Assembly: GCA_029844215.1 (NCBI GenBank)
Contig: CM056721.1
Coordinates: forward strand, 134,693,254-134,757,253
Origin: Przewalskia tangutica
Taxonomy: Eukaryota; Streptophyta; Magnoliopsida; Solanales; Solanaceae
DNA: 64,000 nucleotides
Reading direction: 5' to 3'
The position numbers and the translations under genes are program-made. This document shows, piece by piece, positions 34,992-47,754 of the stretch (positions are counted from its first letter, which is position 1; every line of letters starts with the position of its first letter). Under the pieces are notes generated by a model. The model ran no database searches. It was not told the origin of the DNA and worked only from the letters and a program-made list of their open reading frames with translations.

Positions 34992-37900
34992 TGTCAGAAC
35001 GCCCATTTTCAACCTGAGTCTAAACGGATTATGCTACATGGTTGGATTCCTAAATGTGTATTTAAAGGAGTCGCCACCTAATTATTATAGTGAATTATGA
35101 CACTGAAAATGTAGCATAAAATACTACGAATGATCTCCATTTTTTAAGGTCTGTGAAACTATGTGAGATTCTAGGTAAGGGTTCTTCATTATCCTAAAGG
35201 GAAGGGGTTAGGCATCCTAAAGGATCCGCTAACTTGCGGTTGTCCGGTCAAACTTAGGTTAGTATTATTTAAAAAATGTATATTTAGGAGGACATGGGTT
35301 AAAAGATGTTTACAAATAAATTATTTAAAAGATATGTAAGTATATATATTTTCCATAGAATCGTATGAAGTTTATTTGTAAAATGCAAGGAAAATATTCT
35401 AAAGAGGTTTATCATAAAAATGCAAAATAATAAAAAAAAAATGGTTTACTAAAAGTACGTATCATATGTAAATTTTAATCTTTGTAAAGGGTATACAAAT
35501 GGGTAGAAGGATTTTCCTCTTTTGCACTTGGTAATAAGAAAATAGATCTTTGTTGTAAAAAATAGATTTTGTCATTTTATGAAGTTTAATAAGAATTAGG
35601 AACTCATTTATTCCTATAATATCAATGAAAAGGCTAAGTTATTTTGAAAAGTTTTGAAAATGCATAACGGCCTAAAGATAGATTAAACTAGCGACACATT
35701 TTATTATTTAACTACCCACCCTTAATAATTCTAGGCCTAACTATTCTAAGCATTTTCAATAATTGTATAAGGTTAGTTAACAAAAAATACAAATAAAAGT
35801 AAAGTGACGGAGTTAAAGAAATGAGATAAAATGACTAGGGCAGGTGAAGATATTATCCTGCCCTATTAGTTTCGAAGGTCCCGAGATTGGAGGATGCAAG
35901 AAATGTAGACCGTGGATGTAATGAGTGAATCTCGTAGCGAGACTCTTTGTTGCTCTCCAAGGCATGTCATGTAAGCAAAGAAAAGAAAAGAAAAAAAAGA
36001 TTAGTATATAGCCTAAACCTTACATAATAATGCAAATAAGTAGGGCATTCATGTAAACTTAAACACACATATATTTTATTATTCACAGATCTTTAAGAAA
36101 AGTAAAAGGACCCAGCAAATCAGTCCTAAAAACTGGTCAAAATCAACCCAAAAATGGCCAGAAAATCAGTCACGAAATGGCCAAAAAAGTCCGAAAATAG
36201 CCAGAAAATCAGTCGGAAAATGGCCAAAAATAGTCCGAAAATGGCCAGAAAATCAGTCACAAAAATTGGCTGAAAATCAATAGTGAAACGAACAAAGTCA
36301 GTCCAGGAAAACGTAGTTAAAACTCAGTTTGAAAATGGTCAAACCAGTACAAAATCACCCAACAATATCATTTTGATTATTAGGAATCCTCTAAGGGACA
36401 ATTATAGGCATATCAGAAGGTGAACAAAGCTTAAGTTATAATAGTCCATACACAGTTAAACAACTCTTAAATTAACATATGTACTATCATTTTGACTCAC
36501 AGAGAGACCACACATAGTTGAAAACAAGGTTAAAACATCCTAGTTTAGGTACCTCAAACTTCAAACAAGTTCAAACTTCTATTTGGATAACATATTAAAT
36601 TATTATATAGCTAGAGGAATCACATACTGGCACACGAACTACTTAAACCATCCTGAACGACTAAAAAAATCACTGAAACTTCAAAGTAACAACATGAATA
36701 TTAGACTAACTAACACAAACTACTCATGATGAGGACAAGCTAAATCTTACCAGATTAACAACTTCAGACAACAGAATAAAACCATGTATAAGATATTACC
36801 AACTATTGTAGATGCATTTCGGCATTTAGATAGACCAAGACAGGTAGATGACTAACTCACGTAAAGGGAGAGAACAAACTTGTTAGGAACAAATAGCATG
36901 CTTCAGGACATCAAAGTATCACATTTTTAATTATGAACTTAGAAAGACAAAGTCCAGTTTGTACATAAACAAAATCGTATTTTAGATTTTCATGCTAGCG
37001 ATCTCATTCACTCCAAACAGAGGTTACATACTTTCAAACAAAGGGTAACAATAAGAGGGAATCTTAAGACTTTGGCCCAGAGTTCACCCACCAAGCTGCA
37101 AGGGAGTAGGGAGATTGGTCTAGAACTTATAACACTTTAAGCATTTATCATGGGGACTGGACATCAGGGACATGAATCCAAACAATTTCTCATATAACAT
37201 ATACTTAACCACTAAAATAAAACAGACATACTAAGAAACGTGCTCTCGTAAACAAATCCACAAAGCTAAAACACAAACATGTATTCACAAGTAGACAGCT
37301 TGGAAATATATATATATCATGATATGAAGCAAAATACTTTCTGGTTTTTCTTAAAAATGAGACTAATTCAAGTCATTCACTAAATTTATCCACTTAGGCA
37401 GTTTCAACAACAAGTTATCCCCATACATGTTTATCCTATAATTGATCATCAAAATGAAGACAAAGCAACTTGTAATAAATCAATATCAGCACACATAGGA
37501 ACTAAACAAGTTCAAAACAGGACTTGGGGATCCAGAACCATCTCATAAAACAGTACAATATGTTAAACAAGTAAATATTCTTATCCCGTGCATTAACCAA
37601 GTTCAGATTTAATACTTGCCTATAGCAAATCTCTTATTACACTGCCTTATATTCAAACATGCAAGGGGTGGACATAACTAGACAAATTTGTAACCATACT
37701 TGCTAAAATGTACAATAATAAGTAAGCATCTGTTCTTTAGCTGATTTAGTAAATGCATGAAAACACTAACAACCATATCATTTAATACTCAAACAGATAG
37801 GCATGATATGTGGTGACTTTAGGAAAAATTATATGTTAACGAGGAGACAAAGTGATCATTCAAGTGTACATTACGGATATGTGAGGCTATAGATTTCAAA

Positions 37901-39850
37901 AATATACCTCACATGCTCAATCTACATCAAGTATAATGACCTTACATAATTTCATAATTTAGATTTGGCTATAACACATTACAAATTTCATACGAATGAC
38001 TTAAAATCACGTACAGATTACATATGGCTAAATAAACCTCAGACCAGGTTCCGAATCAAATAGATAACTTGCAGATGAACAACATTTGTCCTAAACAAAA
38101 ACAACATGCATTTACTTCAGCCAAACAGTCAACACATAATGGTTATAACCAATTTTAAACATACCAAACTGATTCATGGATAATTTAATCATAAATACCA
38201 TAACTTGATGTAGTCATATAAGATTAATCTTAGTTTACATTAACGGAACAGATCGTTATAGACCTTATCAGTGGTTCGTATGTAACTGAACATGTTTAAC
38301 AACACATTGAGTGATCCTAATCACCCTCATTGAACCAAAACATGTTTATCAAATAGCCGAAGCAAACATATATAGGCATTATCATTAATCAGACATGTTT
38401 ATCAAACATAAGAACACATCATAGAAATGAAACAAACAAGAAATTAAATCTGGAATCGTATTTACCTTCTCCGGGTGGCGAACCGAGGCGTCGTCTCGAG
38501 TCGTCGAGTCCGCTCGGAGGTGTTTTGGGTGTTGCGACTGAAGCGAAGTGAATGCTTAGTGTTTTCAGATTTGAATCAATACTAGAAAATAAAAAATGCA
38601 GTTTTGAAGTCGTATGTATTTACGATTTTTCGAGCTCTTCAAAATTTAAAATTGAAACTTGTTCTCGCTTTTTAAAGGAGAAAAACATCTCAAACACAAC
38701 GGATGGTTGTATTTATAGCCCAAAACCTCTGCTCAAACCCCTCCACCCCCCAATTCGAATTTTGAATCAAAAATAAAAAGAGGGGAATCTGAAATTGGTG
38801 TGAAAGGTGATAGAGAAAATCTCATATTTTCTGTCCGATTTGATGGCATTAGAGCTGTTGGACAAAATGTATGGGTTTATTCTTTGGGTTGAACTTTGAA
38901 CGAAATCGAATCAGTATTTTATCCACTGAATCGAAGAGAGGAAAGGTCAGCAAATCGCCAGACCTTCCTGCATGCTTCGATTCAGTGGTTAAAACGAATC
39001 CTCATGGTTCAGGCGATTTTCAGAAAAGGAGACGGGACTGCAGGTGATGGGTTTGGTTTACTCGATGGGTGGCGGTAGTGGCATGGCTTGTCCGGCGGGT
39101 AAAGGGGAAAGGTGGCGGCGGACTGGTGGTTTCTTGGAGGTTCGTCGATGGTCGCTGGTACTGGGGGGAGGGTCCTGGTTTGGATGATGGAGATAGGGGA
39201 AAAAATGGGCTGGGGGTTTATGGGCTAAGGAGATAAGAAATGGTCTTGGGCCACGGGTCGCGGGATTGGGCTGGAGAAAATGGGGAATTTCGGTTGGGCT
39301 GAAGGGTTTATGGGTTGTGGGTGTGTTTGAAGATAAAAGATTATGGGCCGGGTCGGCGGAATTGGTAAAGAATTGGATGTGGGCTGATTAGTTTTTGGGC
39401 TGGGAGATGGACGAAAATGTGGAATTAAATTTGAAGAATTAGGGCATTAATGGGTAACTATTCAATTAATTAAAACATGATTCTCTTGTCCTGATTAATT
39501 TCAAAAGTGCATACACACATAAATTTCGGTATAAAATATTTAATATATGTATTTAGTTTAAGTAAATATAATAATCATAAAATGCTTAATTTAGTCATTG
39601 GTAAAAATCTTAAGAGAAAATCAATTATCAATACTGACGCTGACATATTAAAATTGTTTTGCTTATATTTTAATTAAAAAAAAATGTAATACTCGATATT
39701 GTAAAATTATGCGATAATTAGTGAAGAATATTAAAACTACTTATTTTTTGACGATTTTCAAGACTGAGAAGCATAGTAAAATTTATTGGAGATAAAAAGA
39801 CGATCTAAATGAAATGTTCAGTAAAGATGGGACAAAATTGGGTGTCAACA
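34992..39850 (-). repeat. 5' LTR of the Ogre-like element (4859 bp)
   Basis: Partner of 18096-22941, collinear over the whole length with few differences. In element orientation it carries the promoter, but I did not fix a TATA box. Frames 38552-38776 and 38896-39078 repeat those of the other LTR and are not genes. Confidence 0.95.
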
Positions 39851-40045
39851 CGTACCTTATTACTTTTACCGTCTTTGAACTCATAATATAATTCTAGGTA
39901 ATACTGTGACCTACAATTATCAATAATATGTGAGATTATGAATATCAATTGCTTAGTGTTTTGATCATATTAGTATAGTGGAGTATAGAACTTTAGATTA
40001 TAACTGAAATTTAATGACCCTATCCTTGAGTTCTTAGTTGAGAAT

Positions 40046-40793
40046 TGTAACCGCCCAATCTATCAGTGATATTGTCTGCTTTGGATCTAGACCCGTATAG
40101 TTTTAAAACGTCTTACTAGGGTGTAAGGTCTACTAACTTATATACCCAGCATATCTCATGTGTTTTGTCGATGTGGGACACTTCTCCTAAGCTAGGGTGT
40201 CACATACACCCCAGCATATCTCATGTGTTTTGCCGATGTGAGACACTTATGGACTCAGCGTTCTCAATGAGGTTTTCCCCATCGCATGGGATTTGCCTAG
40301 ACTTTGCCGATGTGAGACACTTATGGACTCAGCGTCCTCACTGAGGTTTGCCCCATCGCGTGGGATTTGCCTAGACTCTGATGTGAGACACTTCTCCTAA
40401 GTTGGGGGACACCCCCTTTTTCCTAGACTCCGATGTGAGACACTTCTCCCAAGTTGGGGGACACCCCCTCTTATGGACTTAGCGTCCTCACTGAGGTTTG
40501 CCCCATCGCGTGGAATTTGCCTAGACTCAATCATCACTGAGGTTTGCCCTGCCTAACTGAGATTTGTCTGCCTAAACTCAGTTGAACTATGACCTACACC
40601 GACAAGGTTGAAACGGGAGTGACTCTGATACCATCTGTAATAGTCAAGTCCGCTAGTGATATTATCCGCTTTGGGCCTAGACTCGCACGGTTTTAAAATG
40701 CGTCACTAGAATTTAAGATCTACTTATTTATATACCCAACATCTCTCATGTGTTTTACCGATGTGGGACACTTCTCTAAGCTGGGGTGTCACA
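40046..40793 (-). mobile_element. TRIM-like miniature LTR retrotransposon (about 750 bp)
   Basis: Two direct repeats of about 158 bp (40046-40204 and 40636-40793) start TGTAA and end GGGTGTCACA on the plus strand. Just inside the right copy the minus strand reads TGGTATCAGAGTC (40621-40633), a primer-binding site for initiator tRNA-Met, so the right copy is the 5' LTR. AGAAT occurs at 40041-40045 and 40795-40799, a target duplication offset by one base. The 430-bp interior has no coding capacity and contains tandem imperfect copies of GATGTGAGACACTT..ACTCAGCGT..CCCCATCGC. These features define terminal-repeat retrotransposons in miniature, which move with enzymes from other elements. Confidence 0.85.
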
Positions 40794-41372
40794 AAGAATC
40801 ATAAACTTCATGATTCTATTCTTGAGTTTCAGTTATAAGTAAAGGTGGCTAACGGGCTGACCGGCCCGAGGTAGCCCTCACCGGGTTTAACTTGCCGATT
40901 ATCGGTCCGCTTCACGGACTCGCCAACGGTCCGGTTAACCGTCGGTTCGTTACCGGATTCCAGGTTGGCCCGTGCGGTTCCGGGTCAGAACCGGTCCAAC
41001 CGGTCCGGTTTCTATTTTTATTTTTATTTTTTTTATTTCTAGTATTTATTTTCTATAATATAAACTAAATTCAATTTAAATATGTAATATAATAATATAA
41101 TATATAATTTAGTTGTATATATTAAAATTGAAACTTTAAAGTTAACTTTTTATTTTATAGTTTATAACTTTATACTTTATAGTTTATAACTTTATATTGT
41201 AAATTTGTAATTATACTTTTATTAATTTATTAGATTAGTAGATATAAGTCATATAACTTATAAGTAATATGATTAACAACTAAATAGATAGTAAAATTAA
41301 AATTAATGATAAGAGGTAAACTTTTGAACTTTCATAACGGTAATAAGAGTACATAATGAAGTAATAATAATT

Positions 41373-42052
41373 TTATTTACATCGTATGCATCCTTTTGCA
41401 AGTTCTTCAGAATCTATAGGTTGATTGAATTGGTTATGCTCCATAGCCTCTAACCGAGTATTAATTCCAATCCCGCCTCCGCTCCCGCCTTCCAAAATAT
41501 TGCCTATTTCTTCATCTTCCGGAGAATTAACGTCTCCACATCCTTGATTTCTTCTCTCTGATCTGATCCAATCCCTTAAGCAGACTAACACTTCTAATGT
41601 GTTTCCACCCAATGAGTGACGTGTGTCTCCTATTTGATCTCGTGCTTGGCTAAATGCACTTTCAGAAGCCACTGTTGAGATCGACACATTAAGAACATCC
41701 CGGGCCATCGCTGCAAGTACCGGGAATTGCCTTTTGTTATCCTGCCACCATTGTAAAGCGGTCAAAATTTTCTTCGACTACTGCTTTTGCAAATAAAATT
41801 GCATCTCATCGCAAGATCGGCCATGGTTGGTTGTGTTGTAAAAGTGCTCCATATGTCTAAAGATTCTTCTTCATCGCCATCATCATTGAATCCTCGCAGT
41901 ATAGACACGTAACCGTAACTAGAAGGAATATTAGTAGCAGAGTTGGTGTTATCATGTAATGTAGCATAATATTCATATAATGTAGTTAAATTAGTATCAA
42001 GTTTATTTATGCAATCAAATGAAGATGGAGTTTCTGTTTGACCTATTTCCAT
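41373..42052 (-). pseudogene. C-terminal part of hAT transposase, including the dimerisation domain
   Basis: Two short frames (42052-41762 and 41765-41373) carry the end of the transposase. The second shows WWQDNKRQFPVLAAMARDVL and SISTVASESAFSQARDQI with LEVLVCLRDWIRS, the classic hAT C-terminal dimerisation signature (P.LA.MARD.L..P.S...SE..FS). The two frames overlap by four bases near 41765, so one small shift separates them. Between 42053 and 42486 homology to the central domain is lost and stops occur. Confidence 0.85.
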
Positions 42053-42486
42053 ATAAGTATATAAACTAAATATTAAATTATGACAATTTACTTTTTAATA
42101 GAAGGATTTAAGATCGCACTAATACAATAAACATCGTGAATAGGAAAAAATATTTTTAAACTTTTCAAACATAATCAGAATCGCATCAGATATTTCACAT
42201 TTGATTTTAAACCATAAAGTAAATAGGAAATTTCAGCTATATGAGCTAAAGCATTACAAATCGTTGGTAATAAGATCCGAAAATTCAACGATTGATGTAA
42301 AATTTACGTAAAATTTTTAAAAGTTCACCAATTGATTTCCAATGTTCGCTTGTTAACATATACATCACGTTCTTACAATGCGCATTTGCAACATGTGTTA
42401 TGGGGTCTTTATACTTATAACATTCTTTTAAAAATAAATAAGTATAATTCCACCGTGTAATAATCTCTTACGCATGAATTTAAGTC

Positions 42487-43563
42487 TCAAATTAAATTGT
42501 TTACATTTTCTTTAAATTCTATAATTCTATTTTTCCTATTATTACCCTGAATAACTCCAACATCTCTTTTGACAAGTTTTATTTCAGGTGAAAATAAATC
42601 AAGACCACTTTTAACAATTAAATTATAAATATGACAAACACAACGAACATGAAATATATCAGGAAGTGGTGGTTGTACTTCCGCTTTTAAAAGATCTACA
42701 GCAGCAGTATTATTAGATGCATTATCGAATGATACACAAAGTATTTTATTATAAAGATTATATTTTTGGGCATAAAAATAAATAGTTTCGCTTATATATT
42801 TTCCAGTATGACTTTGATCCTCGTCATACGCAAAAGCAATAATACGTTTTTCCATTCTAAAATTTTCATCAATCCAATGACAAGTAATTGTTAAATAATC
42901 ATAACTCGTCACGATGTCCAATGTCCAAGTAAAACTAACATGGCATGGAAGGTTAGCAAACAAATATTGCAAGAAAATAACATAATCATTATGAAGTCTA
43001 AAAATATCGGCTCTAGTAGTACTACGAGGAACACCTTTAAAAAAAGGATTATATACTCTTTGAATATATGTAATTAAATATGAAGAAGAAGCAAAAGAAA
43101 AAGGCAAACAACCTCCGACAATCATTTTTGCTAATTCAATGCGATCTTTTTTTGGATCGTACTTAGCCAACCCCCCAGTTAATGGATTAAGTTGTTGTTG
43201 ATCGGGTTCTAAATCAGCGACAGCATTCCATTGTGCCGTATGATCGAATTTTATATGTCTAGCTATAGTGCCCGTCCCCCCGTCACCACCCCCGGTCTTA
43301 TGTTTATAAGTTCTCCCACAAATATTACATTTAACTCTATCATAAACCAAAAGTTTATCATAAAAGAGCCACACTTTACTCATTTTTTTTCTTGCTACTG
43401 GTTCTGGTAAAGGAGGTCTACGACTACGACTACCACTAGCAGTACCAACATTGACAGAAGGAACACTAGTAGGTGTAGGAGGTTCTTGTTCTTCAAGTTC
43501 AACAATATTATCTAATTGAACGTTATCACATTCATTATCTTCTATTCCAAAATCTTCTTGCAT
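42487..43563 (-). pseudogene. N-terminal and central part of hAT transposase
   Basis: The frame of 358 codons opens with an acidic stretch, then a BED-type zinc finger (KVWLFYDKL, KCNICGRTYKHKT with TGTIARHIKFDH), then the RNase H-like core with ASSSYLITYIQRVYNPFFKG, FTWTLDIVTSYDYLTITCHW (first catalytic Asp region), KILCVSFDNASNN (second Asp) and FHVRCVCHIYNLIVKSGL. It matches Ac-like plant transposases and domesticated RICESLEEPER/DAYSLEEPER proteins. The reading frame ends early, after DVGVIQGNNRKNRIIEFKE, so the catalytic Glu and dimerisation domain are in other frames downstream. Its compensating features (long ORF, clear zinc finger) suggest recent decay. Confidence 0.88.
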
Positions 43564-44299
43564 TTGATCATAATCTATATTTTGATTAGATGATGAAGAA
43601 CTCTGATTTTTACCCTTGAACTAGATTTACTACAGATCCGACGCAATTCCCCTTAGTAAAGACATTATAAAATATTTAAATAATCAACAAATAAATATGA
43701 CAATTTAATAAAATAATTAGAGAATGAAATGAGTGTACCAAACTTCGGATTCGTAATTCAATAGAAACTCGAAGCTCAAGTCTCAAGTCTTGCTACTGTG
43801 AATTTGAAAACTAATAATATTAATAACTTGAAAATTGATAATAAAGATGATTAAGAGAGTATGAGAATAAGAGAATTGAGAGAAATGTTTTGTGATAAAA
43901 ATGAAGAAAATGTAGATAATTTATAGATTTTTTAAAGGGTAAAATGGAATTAAAATAAATAAGTAAACAAAAAAAAAAAATAATAGTGACCAATCGAAAT
44001 GACCGCTGGCCATGCCGCCCAAATTTCTTCCAAGCCCAACGGTGAAATGGCCGTTGGACAATTTTTTATTTTTTTGTTACGGTCGGTCCGGCCCGGTTAA
44101 GTAATGGAACCGGTTTCGATTCTGCCTAACTGGCCCGGCCTTACCGGGTTTTTTAATAACCCGTGCGGGTTGGGGTTGGGGGCCAACCCAACCCCCAACC
44201 CGGTATGCCCTTACCGGTCCGGGCCGGGCCGGTTAAAGTACCGGGTCAACCGGTCCGGTTCCGGGTCAACCCGGACCGGTTGACAGGTTTAGTTATAAG

Positions 44300-45405
44300 T
44301 TGATCAATCATTTTTATTACTGAGAGCAAAAGTGAATTACTGTGCAAAATATAACGTTTGGTGTTTACTCCAGCAATTGAAACACCAAAAGTGATATATA
44401 ATTCCAAACTTTCTCTTTGTCTTTGCGTAAATTCCAAACATCATATGTAAGTTTGTGATCGGAGTAAACATCAGAATCACGAAGAAAAATTTGATCAGCA
44501 AATGCAAAATTATCAAACAATGCTTTAAGATAAAATAGCACAAACTTTTACCCAGTGTAGTGAAGATTCACTCGTAATAACTTCAAAAGTGCCAGGATTT
44601 CACTTATTAAGCAGTTTTCAAACTCTCACACAATATACTGAAACATCACTCATAAAAGTTTCCAACGTGCTAAAGTATATCCATATTTTAGGTAGAAGTG
44701 AATGACCCTTTCATTTATTTCTTAATTGTTGTTTTATCATAGTCTCCAACTCAATAGGAGAGAGAGAGTGTTTAAGTGACATATGCCAATAACTCATTAG
44801 TCAAGGACTATATTGAGAACACAAAGAATAAACTAAAGTACACCTAAGTAAATTTATCCTTATAATTCAAGTTTTTCTTGACAATTCGTGCTAATTTTCC
44901 TTAGTTTTTTCTTCTTCACTATGTCTACTTCATCTTTTGTTCCTCTTCACTCTATAGCCATTCCAGATTTAGCAATGAAATTAGCAAGAGTGATTGTTCT
45001 GCGAATTCATCTTTTTGAAGATAGGTCATGATTTATATCATAACTTTTACAATTTCATTCACCTGGTTTTTTTATATAAAATCGTCTCTATTAACAATAA
45101 CCTCCAACAATATTAAGTCGGAGAACAGAGCTTTGATTTCAAGTTTCATGCGCACAAATTTATCTCCTTTATGTCAAACTGTTAAGTTTCGTATGATCGA
45201 CATAGTCGATCTCCATTACTGTGCACAGGGGAGAAAATGAGAGAAGACAAAGTTGTGGAACCTTTTCCTTATATTTCTGAATGCCAAAGAAAATACAAGT
45301 ATGGAGCTATTTATACTTATGACTAAGGACTAAAATGCATAAAAGAAAACTTATGGGTATGAACTAACAAAGATAAAATGCAACTAAGTAAACTAATTAA
45401 AAGGT
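44300..45405. other. 3' LTR region of the copia element and unassigned flank
   Basis: Next to the copia RNase H, the minus strand reads TTGCGGGGGG (a short purine-rich tract) and then TGATGAGATTACTTAATTAG (from 45425), the likely 3' LTR start, with a TATAAATA box at 45315-45308. The LTR's far end could not be fixed because its partner lies outside the window. No gene was recognised between 44300 and about 45000. Confidence 0.5.
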
Positions 45406-47160
45406 CTAATTAAGTAATCTCATCACCCCCCGCAAGCTAGGTCCGAAAAAAAGATTTTTCAGGCCTAGCTTGGACAGAAGGTGGAAGTGTTGCTTCTGTG
45501 TAAGGGCCTTAGTGAGCAAGTCACCAAGGTGCTTAGTAGTGGCAAGATAGAGATGAGAAATCAGGCCCTGCTGCACTTTCTCCCGAATGAAGTGGTAGTC
45601 GATATCGATGTGCTTGGTGCGTTCATGAAAGACTGGATTAGAAGCAATCTGAATTACGGATTTACTATCGCAAGACACAGGAACATGCAATGACAAACAA
45701 ACCCCAAACTCAGAAAATAGACCAGTAAGCCATACAATTTCAGCCACGACAGAAGCCAAGCTGCGATACTCTGCCTCAGCTGAGCTTCGAGAAACTGTAG
45801 GTTGTTTCTTCGATTTCCAGGAAATAAGAGCATGGCCAAAGAACACCATATAGCCAGTCACAGATCTCCTGGTATTGAGACACGATCCCGCCAAGATCAC
45901 AATAAGTGATTAGAACAATCTCCTCTGGGCAGAAAAATTCCCAGTCCTGGTGACATTTAATATACTTGACAACTCGAAGTGCAACAGCCATGTGAGAGGC
46001 CTTTGGATGCTGCATGAATTGACTAAGACTCTGCACAAAAAATGCAATGTCTGGCCGAGTATTAGTCAAGTATAAGAGATGACCAATGAGCCTTTGAAAT
46101 TGCGAAAGGTCATCCAATAATGGATCACAAGCAGTTGATCCAGGTCGACCATTAGCAGCAGTTATGTCTTGCAAGCATTTATCATACACAACTGATGTTA
46201 ATTGCACATTGAGTTCCATAGGTGATCCAGCAGGCATAGCCTCTGTAAGCTTCAAGTCAGCCAACAATTCTAATGTGTGTTTCTTTTGATGCATCACAAT
46301 CTCATCCTTGTTTCTAGCAAACTCAAAGCCCAAGAAATACCGTAATTCACCAAGGCCTTTGATTTTAAAATGCTGTTGGAGTATATCTTTAGTCGAATCA
46401 ATAAGAGTCTTGTCATTCCCAGTGATGAGAAGGTCATCGACATAGATTAAAATCATCACAATTTGATCTTCATTCCTCTTGGTGAGAAGAGAGTAGTCAT
46501 AATGACTCTGAATAAAATCAGAGTCGAGCAATGCTGTTGTCAACTTGATATTCCACTGCCTCGAGGCTTGCTTAAGTCCATACAATGACTTAAGCAGTTT
46601 ACAGACCTTCATCTTGCTGTCAGTGAAGCCCTGTGGTAGCTGCATATACACTTCCTCATCAAGATCCCCCTGCAAGAAAGCATTGAAGACATCCATTTGG
46701 TGAATATTCCAGCCCTTTGAAGCAGCAATGGAAATAACTGATCGAACAGTAACCATCTTGGCTACTGGAGAAAATGTATCTTGGTAGTCGACCCCTTCTC
46801 GTTGGTTATACCCCTTAGCTACGAGCCTTGCCTTGAACCTCTCAACCTACCCTGAAGCTTTGTAATTAACTTTATACACCCACTTACACCCAATGGTCTT
46901 CTTACCCTCAGGTAGATCCACAAGCTCCTATGTGTGATTGTCCTCCAAGGTTTGGATCTCAGCCTTCATAGCCTCCACCCATCGTGCATCTTGCACTGCC
47001 ACTGTATAAGTAGTAGTAGGTTCCTGGACTTCTGAAATATTAACCAGAAAGATGTGATATGATTTAGAAATAGCAGCATAGTTAATTGTACTAGCTAATG
47101 GATACTTGGCTTGTGTGAGTTTAGAATTTGCTGTAATGTAAACATAATCCTTCATCTATG
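45406..47160 (-). pseudogene. Copia reverse transcriptase and RNase H, with stops and one shift
   Basis: RT: KTIGCKWVYKVNY, RFKARLVAKGYNQREGVDY (46900-46780), HQMDVFNAFLQGDLDEEVYM, SLYGLKQASRQWN, ILIYVDDLLITGND (YVDD active site intact), ELRYFLGFEFARN, GHLLYLTNTRPDIAF. RNase H: CLNTRRSVTGYMVFFGHALI, VSRSSAEAEYRSLASVVAEI, ERTKHIDIDYHFIREK, ending at TGA/TAA near 45406. In-frame stops fall at a tryptophan (near 46930) and before VERFKARL (near 46850), and the frame changes between RT and RNase H near 45900. The RT frame itself (46756-45776) is open for 326 codons. Confidence 0.92.
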
Positions 47161-47754
47161 TGGGAGGTTTTCTTTCTCTAGTTGGCCTCATCGCCATCGC
47201 GCAATATGATCCGCCCATCGGCTCGCAATATGATCAATGTCTTCTTTCTCGCTCCTCAACTCCATCCGGATTATCATGATCCGCACCATCTTCATTGGAC
47301 CGTGGCAGTACCTTTGTCTGTTCCACAACTCCAATTGGGCACCTACCAGCTGAAATAAGTTGATCTCCTGGAGCACATTAATCTGTATGAAAGCTAATGT
47401 CAAGGAAAAATTCTTCATCATGATCACAGTGTTGCACTGTGGACTACTTGGATTGGTTAAATGGGAAAATATCCTCATAGAAGGCTACATCTCTACTTAT
47501 AAATGTGGTCTGATTTATCACATCCAGTAGCTTGTAGCCCTTGTGTCTAATAGAATACCCAAGTAGAACTGATTTAATTGCCCTAGTATCAAACTTGTCC
47601 CTCTTGGTAAGATTAGTTGCATAGCATAGACACCTCATCACCCTTAAATGAGATAATGAAGACTTCTTATGAAACAACTTCTCATAAGGTGAGACATTAC
47701 CAATAACCACAGAGGGGACTCTATTTATGATATACACAACAGTCTGTATGCAGT
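47161..47754 (-). pseudogene. Copia integrase C-terminal part, left of the nested insertion
   Basis: The frame 47767-47444 reads TVVYIINRVPS, SPYEKLFHKKSSLSHLRV, CLCYATNLTKRDKFDTRA and LGYSIRHKGYKLLD, the region after the copia integrase core (YLINR.PS, P.E.L..K, G). It ends at the Tekay-like LTR at 47755 and its upstream continuation lies at 57107-57239. The stretch 47443-47161 is degenerate linker. Confidence 0.9.

Larger units (their letters stand above)
18096..39850 (-). mobile_element. Complete Ogre-like Ty3/gypsy (Tat lineage) LTR retrotransposon, 21.8 kb
   Basis: Two near-identical direct repeats (18096-22941 and 34992-39850) bound a 12.05-kb interior. The element is flanked by an identical CGTAC at 18091-18095 and 39851-39855, a clean 5-bp integration duplication. 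Read on the minus strand it starts TGTTGACACCCAATTTTGTC, has an extra ORF1 before gag, then gag, protease, RT, RNase H, a second (archaeal-type) RNase H, integrase, and a long repeat-filled 3' untranslated region. Size, ORF1, dual RNase H and 3' arrays are the defining features of the Ogre branch of Tat. All frames are broken by small gaps. Reading frames on the plus strand opposite these genes are shadows. A primer-binding site could not be assigned confidently next to 34991. Confidence 0.94.
40840..44291 (-). mobile_element. hAT-superfamily DNA transposon, 3.45 kb
   Basis: An identical 8-bp GTTATAAG at 40832-40839 and 44292-44299 flanks the element, the duplication length of hAT transposons. 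The ends are imperfect inverted repeats beginning TAAAGGTG and TAAACCTG, followed inwards by very GC-rich subterminal repeats of CCGGTCCGG, CCGGGTCAAC and GGCCCGG words at both ends. Between them lies a broken transposase on the minus strand. The element is probably immobile, but its ends look intact enough to be moved by a related enzyme. Confidence 0.92.
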
